Positions 25,261 through 34,494 of a DNA stretch of 64,000 bases are shown piece after piece. Both the position numbers and the translations under genes were made by a program. The DNA is from Bacillota bacterium (lineage in GTDB: Bacteria > Bacillota > Clostridia > Acetivibrionales > DSM-1351): positions 62,001 through 126,000 of the forward strand of contig JAEXOY010000006.1 of assembly GCA_023439045.1 (NCBI GenBank), written 5' to 3'. Position 1 is the stretch's first letter. The number at the start of each line of letters is the position of its first letter. The notes beneath the pieces were generated by a model, which made no database searches, was not told the DNA's origin, and saw nothing but the letters and a program-made list of their open reading frames with translations.

Positions 25261-26445
25261 ATGAGGAACATGTTGAAAAGAACTATATATGCGATTTTAA
25301 TTCTGTTGGTATTAACTACACCACAAAGCTCTCTTGCAGCAAACATATCGAATAATGGAGTTAATAAAATAAATGGTGTAGCAACAAACTATAGTATTGT
25401 GAGGACTAAATATGATAAAAATTCAAAGACAATAGACATTTTTTATCCTCAAGTTAACGGTATTAAAGATAAATCAAGGCAAGCAAAAATCAATAAATTA
25501 ATAAAAGATACTGCATTAAATACAGTGCAAGACTCTGATATAATTTTTGATTGGTATGATTTAGATTATACAATAATGTGGAGCAGTGACAATCTTTTAA
25601 GTATTAAATTTTCAGGAAATTCTTATGTTGAGACTGCGCCTCACCCTAATAACGAATGTTTTATGATAAATATCAATATGAACAATGGAAATAAAATTGT
25701 TTTACCTGAGCTTATTAGCATTAATAATGATTTTCTTAAATTATTTATTAATAAGTCGGAATTTCTTAATGATCCTGTTGAATTGCCAGCTGACACATTG
25801 ATGGAGCTAAAAGAAGATATGTTTAGTATTAATAACCTAAAATATGATTTTGATAAGAATGCTCAGTTTTATTTTACTTCAAAAGGAATAGTTTTTTATA
25901 TTAGTACTTATCATGCTATAGGGGATTATACCCTATTTTCATTAAAGTTTTCTGACCTTACAAAGTATATAAAATCAAATACATTATGGAACAGTGTCAA
26001 ATCTGATTTTGTAGCTACAGACTATCAAATAGTTAGGGATCAGTGCTTTTTGACCAACTTAGTCCCATATGGTGATGTTTGGTTTGTATCAGGCTTTAAT
26101 TCCACACAAAACGGAATTAAAAAAGATCTGAGTTTTTATCTGATAGATAAGAACAGTAAAGTTAAATATACCTTTCCAGCGTTATTTTCTAACAGTTCAG
26201 GATATTATGGTATTACAGCAGTAGCTTTTAGAGATGTAAATAATGATAATAGAAAGGATATTATCATTATAGCAAATGTAAAATCAAATAAGGAAACTGA
26301 AGTTGATGAAGTAGGGGTTTATCTTAACAAAAGCAATGGCTTCGTTATTGATAAAAAATTAAATACATATTTAAATTCTAAGCTCGCTGATATTAAGACG
26401 ATATCTGATGTTTTAAAATTAACTAAGAATTATTATAAGGGATAG
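25261..26445 (+). CDS. Secreted protein with DUF4163/RsiV-like domain
   Basis: The 394-residue protein has a cleavable signal peptide (about residues 1-27, ending SLAA). Residues about 45-235 have the DUF4163/DUF3298 pattern found in RsiV and PdaC: YPQVNGIKDKSRQAKINKLI, GNSYVETAPHPN, and FYISTYHAIGDYTLFSLKFSDL. The C-terminal part (VAFRDVNNDNRKDIIII) resembles an FG-GAP/VCBS calcium-binding strand pair. It is probably a cell-surface protein; the ligand is unknown. GAGG precedes the ATG. Confidence 0.7.
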   Translation: MRNMLKRTIYAILILLVLTTPQSSLAANISNNGVNKINGVATNYSIVRTKYDKNSKTIDIFYPQVNGIKDKSRQAKINKLIKDTALNTVQDSDIIFDWYDLDYTIMWSSDNLLSIKFSGNSYVETAPHPNNECFMININMNNGNKIVLPELISINNDFLKLFINKSEFLNDPVELPADTLMELKEDMFSINNLKYDFDKNAQFYFTSKGIVFYISTYHAIGDYTLFSLKFSDLTKYIKSNTLWNSVKSDFVATDYQIVRDQCFLTNLVPYGDVWFVSGFNSTQNGIKKDLSFYLIDKNSKVKYTFPALFSNSSGYYGITAVAFRDVNNDNRKDIIIIANVKSNKETEVDEVGVYLNKSNGFVIDKKLNTYLNSKLADIKTISDVLKLTKNYYKG

Positions 26446-26473
26446 CTATACCATAAAAATTGAAAGGAGATTT

Positions 26474-26950
26474 ATGGATAATCAAATTAGTATTAGGAAG
26501 TTGGTAGATGAAGATATACCGATGTTTAAAAAATGGCTATATGTACCTCATGTAGCAAAGTGGTATCATGAGCCATTGGACTGGATATATGAAGTTGAAA
26601 ACAGAGAAAAAGAATTCCATTGGATAAACCATTTTATTGTTGAATTTAATGGTAATCCCATAGGCTTTTGTCAGTACTATGAATATAAAAATAGTGGTGA
26701 GACTTGGCATGGGAACGTTGAATTAGAAGGCACTTATAGCATCGATTACTTAATAGGTGAGCAAGATTATTTAAAAAAAGGATATGGAAAAGAAATAATA
26801 AATTGGCTAGTAGATGAAATAAGGCATATTCCAAAAGCAAAACGTATTATTGTTCAGCCTGAAAATGAAAATCTAGCTTCTTGCAATACTTTGCTTACAA
26901 ATCAGTTTTCGTATGATACAACCAACGAGATTTTTATTAAAACCATATAA
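26474..26950 (+). CDS. GNAT acetyltransferase, AAC(6')-like group
   Basis: This 158-residue protein resembles aminoglycoside 6'-N-acetyltransferases and siderophore-type acetyltransferases: SIRKLVDEDIPMFKKWLYVPHVAKWY at the start, IDYLIGEQDYLKKGYGKEII as the acetyl-CoA loop, and IIVQPENENLASCNTL near the end. GGAGA precedes the ATG, 28 bases after the previous gene, so the two may be co-transcribed. Aminoglycoside specificity is only suggested by family resemblance. Confidence 0.82.
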   Translation: MDNQISIRKLVDEDIPMFKKWLYVPHVAKWYHEPLDWIYEVENREKEFHWINHFIVEFNGNPIGFCQYYEYKNSGETWHGNVELEGTYSIDYLIGEQDYLKKGYGKEIINWLVDEIRHIPKAKRIIVQPENENLASCNTLLTNQFSYDTTNEIFIKTI

Positions 26951-27089
26951 AGAATACTGTCTCATGCGTAAGCATAATGTACAAAACTTTTTGGACATAT
27001 AAATGGAAGGCGAATATAGTTTTGCACCTAACCATATATAGGGATTTTAACATAACCAGAAGTCATTAACTATATAAGGAGTTGTATTT

Positions 27090-27521
27090 ATGAGAAAAAT
27101 AATTAGTTTGTGTGTGATTTTAGCAACATTGGTACTGCTGTGTTCATGCAGCCTTAGTACAAAAGAAGATCAGGATTATAAATTTGAACCCAATTTATCA
27201 ATAGTGGAAGGTACATTGATTACTCGAATGTATTATGGGCAGCCAGGATATGGAGAGGACCCCGAGAATGATGCAAAGGAGTATCCATATATACTGCAAT
27301 TGGATAAACCTATTAATGTTAAGGCGCAAGAAGGGGACATAATGAACTCGGATAAATTTGATGTAAAAGAGATACAAGTGGTACCTTTAGGTGAAGAAGA
27401 TTTAAAATCTGTTGATAAGTATCTGGATAAACGTATAAAAATTGAAGGTACTCTATTCAGTGCTTTGACAGGCCATCATCATACTGAGGTTTTAATTGAA
27501 GTCAAAAGAATTCTAGATTAG
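27090..27521 (+). CDS. Lipoprotein, DUF4431-like
   Basis: This 143-residue protein has a lipoprotein signal ending in LLCSCS, and a small beta-rich domain with EGTLITRMYYGQPGYGEDP, YPYILQLDKPINV and GTLFSALTGHHHTEVLIEV. These match the DUF4431 pattern as I remember it. The function is unknown. The His triplet near the C-terminus could bind metal. AAGGAG precedes the ATG. Confidence 0.65.
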   Translation: MRKIISLCVILATLVLLCSCSLSTKEDQDYKFEPNLSIVEGTLITRMYYGQPGYGEDPENDAKEYPYILQLDKPINVKAQEGDIMNSDKFDVKEIQVVPLGEEDLKSVDKYLDKRIKIEGTLFSALTGHHHTEVLIEVKRILD

Positions 27522-27618
27522 TACATTAAAGTGTTATATATTGTAAGGCAGGAGAAGCAATGGGGTGTATAGAACTGGGTCAATGTGCGCAATCATCAAA
27601 AATAAGATGGGTGGAACT

Positions 27619-28140
27619 ATGAATTTATTTTTCAGAAAAGCTGCTTTATGTGAGCTAGACACAGCACTTAGTTTACTAAAGCATGCAGCAGAGTGGCTAA
27701 ATAATCAGAATATTGACTACTGGCAAAATTGGAGCAATCCCGAGGAGATTTATGTAAATTGGATTGCTGAAGGGTTTCAGAATAATCAATTCTTTTTTGT
27801 AGAGGATAAAGATTTTCTTGTTGAAAGTAGAGCTATGATAGTTGGGATGTACAGATTGCAGTATGAGGATGAACTATTTTGGGGAAAAAGGGATGATAGA
27901 GCAGTATATATTCATTCTTTTACTACCGAAAGAACCCTAAAGGGCAATAACATTGGACAAGCAATTCTGAAATACATAGAGAATAAAGCCAAGGACGAGG
28001 GCATTAGTTATATTAGGTTGGATTGTTCATCAAGTGTTGAGGGGCTATGCAAATACTATGAACGTATGGGCTTTAAGGCTGTAGGACAGATAGAAATGTT
28101 CGGAGAAGTTTTAACACTATTTCAAAAGGAAATAGAATAA
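27619..28140 (+). CDS. GNAT family N-acetyltransferase
   Basis: I start this at the ATG at 27619 (173 residues), where GNAT homology begins. An in-frame GTG at 27565 would add 18 residues of low quality. The protein has the entry helix region AALCELDTALSLL, the central YIHSFTTERTLKGNNIGQAIL with its acetyl-CoA loop, and the exit LDCSSSVEGLCKYYERMGF. This arrangement is common in clostridial small-molecule acetyltransferases. The substrate is unknown. Confidence 0.82.
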   Translation: MNLFFRKAALCELDTALSLLKHAAEWLNNQNIDYWQNWSNPEEIYVNWIAEGFQNNQFFFVEDKDFLVESRAMIVGMYRLQYEDELFWGKRDDRAVYIHSFTTERTLKGNNIGQAILKYIENKAKDEGISYIRLDCSSSVEGLCKYYERMGFKAVGQIEMFGEVLTLFQKEIE

Positions 28141-28198
28141 ACAACCGTGTAACAGATTAACTAAAGATAATATTAACAAGGAGACTAATTAATTAACT

Positions 28199-28648
28199 AT
28201 GGATAGAGAATGTTATGCATGTGAATGTTTTAGTAGTGGGTTTAATTGTGCTCAATCTGTTTTTACTGCTTTTTCAAGAGAACATGGAATTGATAATAAA
28301 ACTGCATTGAGAATCTCAGGCTCATTCGGAGCTGGAATGGGATACTTAAGCGAGGCTTGTGGCGCGGTTACTGGGGCTTTTATGGTGTTGGGTTTAATCT
28401 ATGGACAAGATGAAGATGATGATAAATATTCAAAGGCAAGAAATTATCTTCTGGTAAAAGACTTTGCTAATAGATTCAAAAAGATTTATGGCTCTATTAA
28501 TTGCACAGAGCTGTTGAATATTGATTTGAGTGACGAGAAACAGCTCATTGCTGCAAGAGCTACAGATATATTTAAAACAAAGTGTCCCAAATACGTCAGT
28601 GATGCGGTCAAAATATTAGAAGACATTATCAATGAAAATAAGATATAG
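28199..28648 (+). CDS. C_GCAxxG_C_C family redox-type protein
   Basis: This 149-residue protein shows the family's cysteine pattern: FNCAQSV, then GSFGAGMGYLSEACGAVTGA (the GCAxxG-like site) and the later NCTEL and TKCPKYV cysteines. The family is thought to be redox-active or metal-binding, and its role is not established. The Shine-Dalgarno AAGGAG is 16 bases before the ATG, longer than usual. The residue of an unrelated gene follows immediately. Confidence 0.85.
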   Translation: MDRECYACECFSSGFNCAQSVFTAFSREHGIDNKTALRISGSFGAGMGYLSEACGAVTGAFMVLGLIYGQDEDDDKYSKARNYLLVKDFANRFKKIYGSINCTELLNIDLSDEKQLIAARATDIFKTKCPKYVSDAVKILEDIINENKI

Positions 28649-28651
28649 ATA

Positions 28652-28798
28652 GCTGGTGTGTTTGATCCGGACGGGAAGGTAATACTGGAAGCTGCAAGAA
28701 ATGAAAAAAGTCTGCTCATATATGATTACTTAAAACCTGAAACAAACTTTGGGGCATTGGGGAGGCTAAAACATTCTCAAGAATTAATCAGTAAATAA
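28652..28798 (+). pseudogene. Nitrilase-like C-terminal remnant
   Basis: An open frame without start encodes AGVFDPDGKVILEAARNEKS and a further 28 residues to TAA, including LLIYDYLKPETNFGALGRLKH. The FDPDGKVILEA and LLIYDYL pattern is that of the last strands of carbon-nitrogen hydrolases. The catalytic Glu, Lys and Cys lie upstream in that family and are missing, so this is a dead fragment. Confidence 0.55.
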
Positions 28799-28837
28799 TA
28801 TTACACTCAACTAATTATTATGAAAGAATGATTTATA

Positions 28838-29644
28838 ATGACAGTGATAACCGAAGAAAACATAAAACAAAGTTTAAATAGAAGTAAAAGGGATGTAATG
28901 CTATTTTTAGTGTTTGCATTTAGCATCCCCCTAGTTTGTAGCGTATTAATAGTGAGTTGTTCCTTTTTTAAATCGGGAATTTTTTATTTAGTATTATACG
29001 GTATAGCGGCTGCTTCACCTGCTTTAGCAGCAATTTTAGTAGTGCTGATTGTATCTGATGGTACATTAAGGGATTTCTTTTTACAAAAATACATAAAGAA
29101 TATTTCATTTAAATACTGTTTAATTGGTTTGTTTGTACCTGCTATAGTAATTACTTGTGGGAAGCTAATTAGTAATTTTGTAATGGATAATAATGTGCTT
29201 TTTGTGTTACCAAGCTTAAATAAGGTGATAATAATTTCTTGGGCGCTTTTTGCTGAAGAGTTAGGCTGGAGAGGTTATCTTCAAGAGAAGTTAGATACAA
29301 TATTTTGCGCATGGTTAACTCCCTTGATAATAGGCTTTATATGGGCTTTGTGGCATTATCACTTTTTTATTACGGGTTCAATGGAGGTTCCTTATATTGC
29401 TTTTGCCTATGGTTGCATCGTTGAAAGCTATGGCTATTATGTTATCACTAAACTGGCAAAAGGAAATGTTGTTCCTGCATCTATTTGGCATTTTTCGGGA
29501 AATCTTTTTTTCTGCTTGTGTTTAATCAATCCAAACTGGAATGGGGATAGCATGGTTCCTTATTATATAATAAATGGATTGTATACGGTTTATATTTTTG
29601 CTTTTATTGCTTATTATTGTAAAAGGAAATATAGAAAGTACTAG
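28838..29644 (+). CDS. CPBP-family intramembrane protease (Abi-like)
   Basis: This 268-residue protein has about seven membrane segments. The CPBP motifs are EELGWR (residues 140-145, EExxxR), the second-motif His in WALWHYHFF, and the third-motif His in ASIWHFSGN. The family includes the Rce1-type CAAX proteases and bacterial immunity proteins for bacteriocins. No bacteriocin gene is adjacent. The ribosome binding site is weak. Confidence 0.88.
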   Translation: MTVITEENIKQSLNRSKRDVMLFLVFAFSIPLVCSVLIVSCSFFKSGIFYLVLYGIAAASPALAAILVVLIVSDGTLRDFFLQKYIKNISFKYCLIGLFVPAIVITCGKLISNFVMDNNVLFVLPSLNKVIIISWALFAEELGWRGYLQEKLDTIFCAWLTPLIIGFIWALWHYHFFITGSMEVPYIAFAYGCIVESYGYYVITKLAKGNVVPASIWHFSGNLFFCLCLINPNWNGDSMVPYYIINGLYTVYIFAFIAYYCKRKYRKY

Positions 29645-29683
29645 AGGTAGGAAAGTATGCAGATGTAGCGTGGGGTACAAAAA

Positions 29684-30325
29684 ATGAGCTTTAATGAAAC
29701 GCTGTACAAGGATTTTGATAAAAAATGCACAAATAGATTTGGATATGAGCTTGGACGTAAGATTTTTCTTGATGCTGAACAAAGACTAAATAAAATGATT
29801 GCCAATATTGATGACAAGAACAACGAGATGATACGATGGCATTTAGAGAAATGCTTATTACCAACTATAGCAATGTATTTATCATTAAAAAACTTTGAGG
29901 ATACTAATAGTTTGGCCTATGATGTAACGTTTGAAGTATGCCAAAACGTAGCTGATAAGAATAAAAAACGTTTAAAGATATTGGGGAAAATGCCCCTTGG
30001 CTATTTTGTATTCAAAATGTTTGCCAAAAAATATATCTTAAAAAACTATCCTGTTATTTGTTGGAATACAGAATGGATTAAGTACAATTATGAAGAGATA
30101 CATTTTAATTACTATAGCTGCTTATACAAAGAAACCACACAAAAATACCAGTGTCCGGAGATGTGCTCGATTTTTTGTGCAAATGATGTCACAACATTTT
30201 CTGCACTAGCTCCGAATATTATCTTTGAAAGAACAGAAACTCTCGCTAATAACAACGATAAGTGCGATTTCCATTTTAAACATAATAGGCGTCCTATACA
30301 AAAGGCTGATAATGAGTTTAAGTAG
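29684..30325 (+). CDS. L-2-amino-thiazoline-4-carboxylic acid hydrolase family protein
   Basis: This 213-residue protein matches the ATC-hydrolase family: an N-terminal helical region, the central MPLGYFVFKMFAKKY and WNTEWIKYNYEEIHFNYYSCLYKE, cysteines in CPEMCSIFCANDVTTF, and the C-terminal KCDFHFKH. The founding enzyme converts ATC to S-carbamoyl-cysteine, but most members are uncharacterised. GGGG precedes the ATG. Confidence 0.75.
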   Translation: MSFNETLYKDFDKKCTNRFGYELGRKIFLDAEQRLNKMIANIDDKNNEMIRWHLEKCLLPTIAMYLSLKNFEDTNSLAYDVTFEVCQNVADKNKKRLKILGKMPLGYFVFKMFAKKYILKNYPVICWNTEWIKYNYEEIHFNYYSCLYKETTQKYQCPEMCSIFCANDVTTFSALAPNIIFERTETLANNNDKCDFHFKHNRRPIQKADNEFK

Positions 30326-30364
30326 ACAGAGGATTACCTAGATAAAGGGGATGTATATAGTAAT

Positions 30365-31084
30365 ATGAAAAAATGGATAACAAAAAATGGTTATATTGTT
30401 TATAAGATTTTGGGCGGAAGAAGTAATGTTTTTGCTATTTGTTATAATCAAAAGTACTTGCTAATCGATACCTCCATACATAGAAATGAAAAAAAATTGT
30501 TAAAGGCTCTAGATAGGTTGGGAGCAACAAAAGAGAATCTGATTGCACTGATGCTAACGCATAGTCACTTTGATCATGTTGCAAATGCTCATAAGATAAA
30601 GCAAATATATGATACAAAGATTTATATTCATTCCAGTGAAAAAAGGGATTTACAAGATGCTATAGTTAAAGTTCCAAAGGGGATTAATGCCATATCAAGT
30701 TTTTTTTCATATCTAGGGAGCAAGTCCGCTGAAAAATTTAAATTTGCTGAAGTTCAACCCGATGTTTGTGTCGAGGATTCATTTGATTTTAAGGATATAG
30801 GGCTCAATATAACCATATTGCATACTCCAGGACATAGCATTGGTTCAATGTCAATTATTGTTGACGGGCAAATAGCCATTGTAGGAGATCTAATGTTTGG
30901 AGTTTTTTATAATGGACTAATTCCTCCGTTTGCAGATTTCCCAAGCGAGATGATTAAAAGTTGGGGTAAGTTATTAGAAACAGAGTGCAAAATATTTTTG
31001 CCATCTCATGGTAGTGAAAGGAATAAAGAATTGGTGCAAAAGAAATATGAAAAGTATATCAGAGCTTCTTTTAAATTTAGATAA
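30365..31084 (+). CDS. Metallo-beta-lactamase-fold hydrolase
   Basis: This 239-residue protein has the zinc motif THSHFDH (His66, His68, Asp70, His71), then LHTPGHSIGSMSI, the GDLMFGVFYNG loop and a C-terminal PSHGSE His. The fold serves glyoxalase II-, lactonase- and thioesterase-like hydrolases; the substrate is unknown. The Shine-Dalgarno is far from the ATG. Its last 38 bases overlap the start of the broken DUF3781 gene in another frame, so its C-terminus may have been altered by that junction. Confidence 0.85.
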   Translation: MKKWITKNGYIVYKILGGRSNVFAICYNQKYLLIDTSIHRNEKKLLKALDRLGATKENLIALMLTHSHFDHVANAHKIKQIYDTKIYIHSSEKRDLQDAIVKVPKGINAISSFFSYLGSKSAEKFKFAEVQPDVCVEDSFDFKDIGLNITILHTPGHSIGSMSIIVDGQIAIVGDLMFGVFYNGLIPPFADFPSEMIKSWGKLLETECKIFLPSHGSERNKELVQKKYEKYIRASFKFR

Positions 31085-31293
31085 AATTCATACTACTAAG
31101 TTGGGTGTAATGAGAATAAAGAGAAATCTAATTTTAGATGATGATGACGTTGTAGATTGGTGCACTAAAAAAATATTGCTAAAGGATGCTGCAATAACAA
31201 AAAAATGGTAAAAACTGGTACATAGAAGATTACCGAATTACAGTTAATGCTCACAGCTTTACGATTATAACAGCCCATAAAGTGAAAAGGTAG
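31047..31293 (+). pseudogene. DUF3781 gene with a frameshift
   Basis: From the ATG at 31047 the frame reads MKSISELLLNLDKIHTTKLG and continues VMRIKRNLILDDDDVVDWC, the N-terminal two thirds of a DUF3781 protein. At a run of seven A (31199-31205) the frame is lost to a stop at 31209. After a one-base shift the rest of the family sequence follows (KNGKNWYIEDYRITVNAHSF, then TIITAHK) to TAG at 31291-31293. Removing one A would restore about 81 residues, the normal family size. It could be a pseudogene, a sequencing error or a slippage site. Confidence 0.7.
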
Positions 31294-31363
31294 GTAAACA
31301 TAGGGAATGAGTATGTTTTAGAGATGTGATCGATAAGTACAATCAAATAAAAGGAGGCTAATT

Positions 31364-31747
31364 ATGAAGCTTGAACACATAGCTATGTATGTTAATAACT
31401 TAGAAGCTACTAAAGACTTCTTTATCAAATATTTCAATGCCAACTCAAATGATGGATATTATAACAGCAAAACACAGTTCAAGTCATATTTCTTGACATT
31501 CGAAGATGGAGCTAGGCTAGAAATAATGAATAAACCTGATTTAATCAAAACTGAAAAACATTTAAATCAGCTTGGGTATATTCATATTGCTTTTAGCGTT
31601 GGAAGTAAAGAAAAGGTTGACTTACTGACTGTGAGATTAAAAGAAGATGGATATGAAGTAATAAGCGGACCAAGAACAACGGGAGACGGCTATTATGAAA
31701 GCTGTATCATCGGCTTAGAAGGCAATCAAATTGAGATTACAATTTAA
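31364..31747 (+). CDS. VOC-family (glyoxalase-fold) protein
   Basis: This 127-residue protein has the full pattern: LEHIAMYVNNLEATKDFFIK with the first metal-binding His, ARLEIMNKP with a Glu, YIHIAFSVGSKEKV with the second His, and the C-terminal GLEGNQIEITI with a Glu. The retained His/Glu set suggests a metal-dependent lyase or dioxygenase-like enzyme. AAGGAGG precedes the ATG. The substrate is unknown. Confidence 0.88.
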   Translation: MKLEHIAMYVNNLEATKDFFIKYFNANSNDGYYNSKTQFKSYFLTFEDGARLEIMNKPDLIKTEKHLNQLGYIHIAFSVGSKEKVDLLTVRLKEDGYEVISGPRTTGDGYYESCIIGLEGNQIEITI

Positions 31748-31850
31748 AAAATACTATTTACAGAGCATGGTGATAGGTCATCAACCAATTGCAGTTCTTG
31801 AAGAAGAAGTTATTCTACATTTTTATGATATGTTAAAAGGAGAAACAAAA

Positions 31851-32336
31851 ATGAAATCTTCAGAAGTTAAGTTCAGATATGCCAAAAAGGAAGATACAGG
31901 ATTGATATTGAAGTTTATCAAGGACTTGGCGGAATATGAAAATATGTTAGATGAAGTTGTTGCAACAGAAGAACTTCTTGAGGAATGGTTATTTGAAAAG
32001 AAAAAGGCAGAAGTACTTTTTGCAATTATAGATGATAAGGAAATAGGATTTGCGTTATTTTTTCATAATTTCTCGACCTTCCTTGGAAAATCAGGGATTT
32101 ACCTTGAGGATTTATTCGTACTTCCTGAATATAGGGGGCATGGCTATGGCAAGACAATTCTCAATCAGCTTGCAAAGGTGGCTGTAGAGCGAGGCTGCGG
32201 TAGATTAGAATGGTGGTGCCTCGATTGGAATAAACCTAGTATTGATTTTTATTTGTCTCTTGGCGCTCAACAAATGAGTGATTGGACTGTTTATAGGATT
32301 TCAGGGGAAACATTGCATAATATGGCTAAAGAGTAA
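31851..32336 (+). CDS. GNAT acetyltransferase, diamine/spermidine acetyltransferase-like
   Basis: The start is set at the ATG at 31851, after AAAGGAG; the upstream in-frame extension to 31731 has no homology. The 161-residue product has FRYAKKEDTGLILKFIKDLAEYE at the start, the acetyl-CoA region YLEDLFVLPEYRGHGYGKTI, and RLEWWCLDWNKPSIDFYLSLGA. This is the typical layout of the SSAT group that acetylates polyamines or thialysine. Confidence 0.87.
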   Translation: MKSSEVKFRYAKKEDTGLILKFIKDLAEYENMLDEVVATEELLEEWLFEKKKAEVLFAIIDDKEIGFALFFHNFSTFLGKSGIYLEDLFVLPEYRGHGYGKTILNQLAKVAVERGCGRLEWWCLDWNKPSIDFYLSLGAQQMSDWTVYRISGETLHNMAKE

Positions 32337-32431
32337 CTGGTTAGTCAATAAAATGATATAGTTTTTACATAAAGCGATGGATTATCTAAATAAAGGTATA
32401 GAGTTATCTACAATAAAGGAAGGGTGAGAAT

Positions 32432-33199
32432 ATGTCTGCTGATAAAGAATACAATACTTTAAATTGGCTCTACAATGCACTTTATGGGGATTTGAGCAAG
32501 GAAGAATTACTAGATTTATACTTTATTAGGACCCATATAAAATTAATTGATACATATGATAAGAATAAAGTAAGATTGATAGATGCTGCATGTGGAAATG
32601 GTATTCAGGCATTATCGCTAGCTTTAAATGGTTATGAGGTTGTGGCAACTGATATTAGCGAAGAAATGATTAATCTGACTATATACAACGCGAAAAAATA
32701 TGGTGTCAATATTGCTACTGATATAAAGGCTTGGACGGAACTGCCGGATATATATAAGAACTCATTTGATATTGTTTTTTGCACAGGAAATTCCATCGTA
32801 CACTCTAAGGATAGAAATTCTAGGAAGAAAGATTTAGAAGCGTTAGCAATGTTATTAAAATCCGGCGGAACGCTTGTACTGGAAACCAGAAACTGGGATA
32901 AAGTAATAGCTGAAAATAAGATCTTCACAGTATATAATAAGTTATCATATAAGCAAAAAGAGTATATTCCACTTTATCATTGGCAGCTTAATGGCATTGA
33001 AAATGAGTCCAATGTAGATATCATTCTGCAAGAGATAAATGAAGACAATAGTGTTGAGCTTTATACCAATACACTGTCCTTTACACCTTTTACACATAAT
33101 AGCTTAATAAACCAACTTACTGAAATTGGCATGAAGACTGTTTCTGATTCATATGTTGCTGACTGTGATTGGTATCATGTATACTGTAAGAATACATAA
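32432..33199 (+). CDS. Class I SAM-dependent methyltransferase
   Basis: This 255-residue protein has motif I LIDAACGNGIQALSLALNGY, the acidic post-I segment VVATDISEEMI, the FDIVFCTGNSIVHS region and LLKSGGTLVLETRNWD as motif III. The C-terminal beta-rich domain is of the glycine-N-methyltransferase type. It resembles the methyltransferase at 2865 in layout but is not a close copy. The substrate is unknown. GGGTGA precedes the ATG. Confidence 0.87.
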   Translation: MSADKEYNTLNWLYNALYGDLSKEELLDLYFIRTHIKLIDTYDKNKVRLIDAACGNGIQALSLALNGYEVVATDISEEMINLTIYNAKKYGVNIATDIKAWTELPDIYKNSFDIVFCTGNSIVHSKDRNSRKKDLEALAMLLKSGGTLVLETRNWDKVIAENKIFTVYNKLSYKQKEYIPLYHWQLNGIENESNVDIILQEINEDNSVELYTNTLSFTPFTHNSLINQLTEIGMKTVSDSYVADCDWYHVYCKNT

Positions 33200-33301
33200 T
33201 AATGTCATTATCTAGCTAGATGAAGCCTGTTATTAGACTCCTTTCTAGAGCCACATTATCTAGTTTAAGTTTACATTTCTAAATTAAAAGGAGGAGAATC
33301 C

Positions 33302-33799
33302 ATGCGAAGAAAAGATCGTGAAATAACCAGTCTCCAAGATATTAATAGTATTATAAGTAAGGTAAAGGTATGCCATCTTGCTATGGTAGATAATGGCTTT
33401 CCATACGTTGTACCCTTGAACTTTGGTTACACATTACAAGACGATGTGCTTACCATATATTTTCATAGTGCTAAAGCTGGACGAAAAATAGATATTTTAA
33501 AAGAAAACAACTCAGTATGCTTTGAAATATCATATGAAGGAGAATTAGGCGTGCACCAAAATCCTTGCGAGTATGTTTTCTATTATGAAAGCGTAATAGG
33601 GTTTGGAAAAGCCGAGTTTGTTGAAAATGTACAAGAGAAATGTGAAGCACTCGCACTATTGATGAAGCACCAATCAAACAAGGAATTTATTTTTACCAAA
33701 GAACAAGCAGACAGTGTAAGTGTTTTCAAGGTCGAATCAAAGAATTTTGTCGGTAAGAAGAAGTCTAATCCCAATGCCGTTAAGAATAGTATTGAGTAA
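33302..33799 (+). CDS. Pyridoxamine 5'-phosphate oxidase-fold protein, NimA-like
   Basis: This 165-residue protein has the split-barrel flavin-binding fold: MRRKDREITSLQDINSII, HLAMVDNGFPYVVPLNFGYT, and YFHSAKAGRKIDILKENNSVCFE, the signature of Nim-type nitroimidazole-resistance proteins. A C-terminal VFKVESKNFVGKK strand completes the barrel. Many homologues do not confer resistance, so drug reduction is only a possibility. AAGGAGG precedes the ATG. Confidence 0.87.
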   Translation: MRRKDREITSLQDINSIISKVKVCHLAMVDNGFPYVVPLNFGYTLQDDVLTIYFHSAKAGRKIDILKENNSVCFEISYEGELGVHQNPCEYVFYYESVIGFGKAEFVENVQEKCEALALLMKHQSNKEFIFTKEQADSVSVFKVESKNFVGKKKSNPNAVKNSIE

Positions 33800-33854
33800 T
33801 ATAACGTATGATACATATTTATGTACAATTTATAAATGAGGAGCAAATAAAGAG

Positions 33855-34358
33855 ATGCTGAGATTAAGGCCTTACAAGGAATGTGATGCAGAGCATATAG
33901 TAAAGTGGATTAAGGATGAATACACTTTTAGAAGATGGTGCGCTGATAAATTTGAGAGCTACCCTATTACAGCTGAGGATCTGAAAAACCACTATAGAGA
34001 AAAGTACGATAACGATGGATTTTATCAGATGACAGCCTTTGATGAAACAGGGGTTGCTGGTCATTTAATAATGAGGTTCCTTGATGATGCAAAAAAGGTA
34101 TTGAGATTTGGGTTTATTATTATTGATGATGAGAAGCGTGGAAAAGGGTATGGAAAAGAGCTTGTTGTGTTAGCCTTAAAGTACGCATTTGACATTCTAA
34201 AGGTTGATAAAGTTACACTTGGAGTTTTTGACAATAATCCAAATGCAATTCAATGCTACAAATCTGTTGGGTTCAATGAAACTGGCAAATTGGAGTATTA
34301 CCAGCTTATTGACCAAAGCTGGAAGTGTATTGATATGGAGTATTCACTATTGGTGTAG
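33855..34358 (+). CDS. GNAT acetyltransferase, RimJ/RimL-like
   Basis: This 167-residue protein has LRLRPYKECDAEHIVKWIKDE at the start, FIIIDDEKRGKGYGKELV as acetyl-CoA loop, and VFDNNPNAIQCYKSVGFNETG as the classic end of RimL-type enzymes. The substrate may be a protein N-terminus or a small molecule. GAGGAG lies 12 bases before the ATG. Confidence 0.88.
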   Translation: MLRLRPYKECDAEHIVKWIKDEYTFRRWCADKFESYPITAEDLKNHYREKYDNDGFYQMTAFDETGVAGHLIMRFLDDAKKVLRFGFIIIDDEKRGKGYGKELVVLALKYAFDILKVDKVTLGVFDNNPNAIQCYKSVGFNETGKLEYYQLIDQSWKCIDMEYSLLV

Positions 34359-34494
34359 CTATATGTGTTATAAAAATGTTTACTTAAAGCGTTGTAATCT
34401 ATTACCTGTTAATAATTGTAATATTTTAACTTAATATAATATACTGGATTATATTTACTTTTATCGCTTGGTTGGTTTAAAATAATAGTACAAA

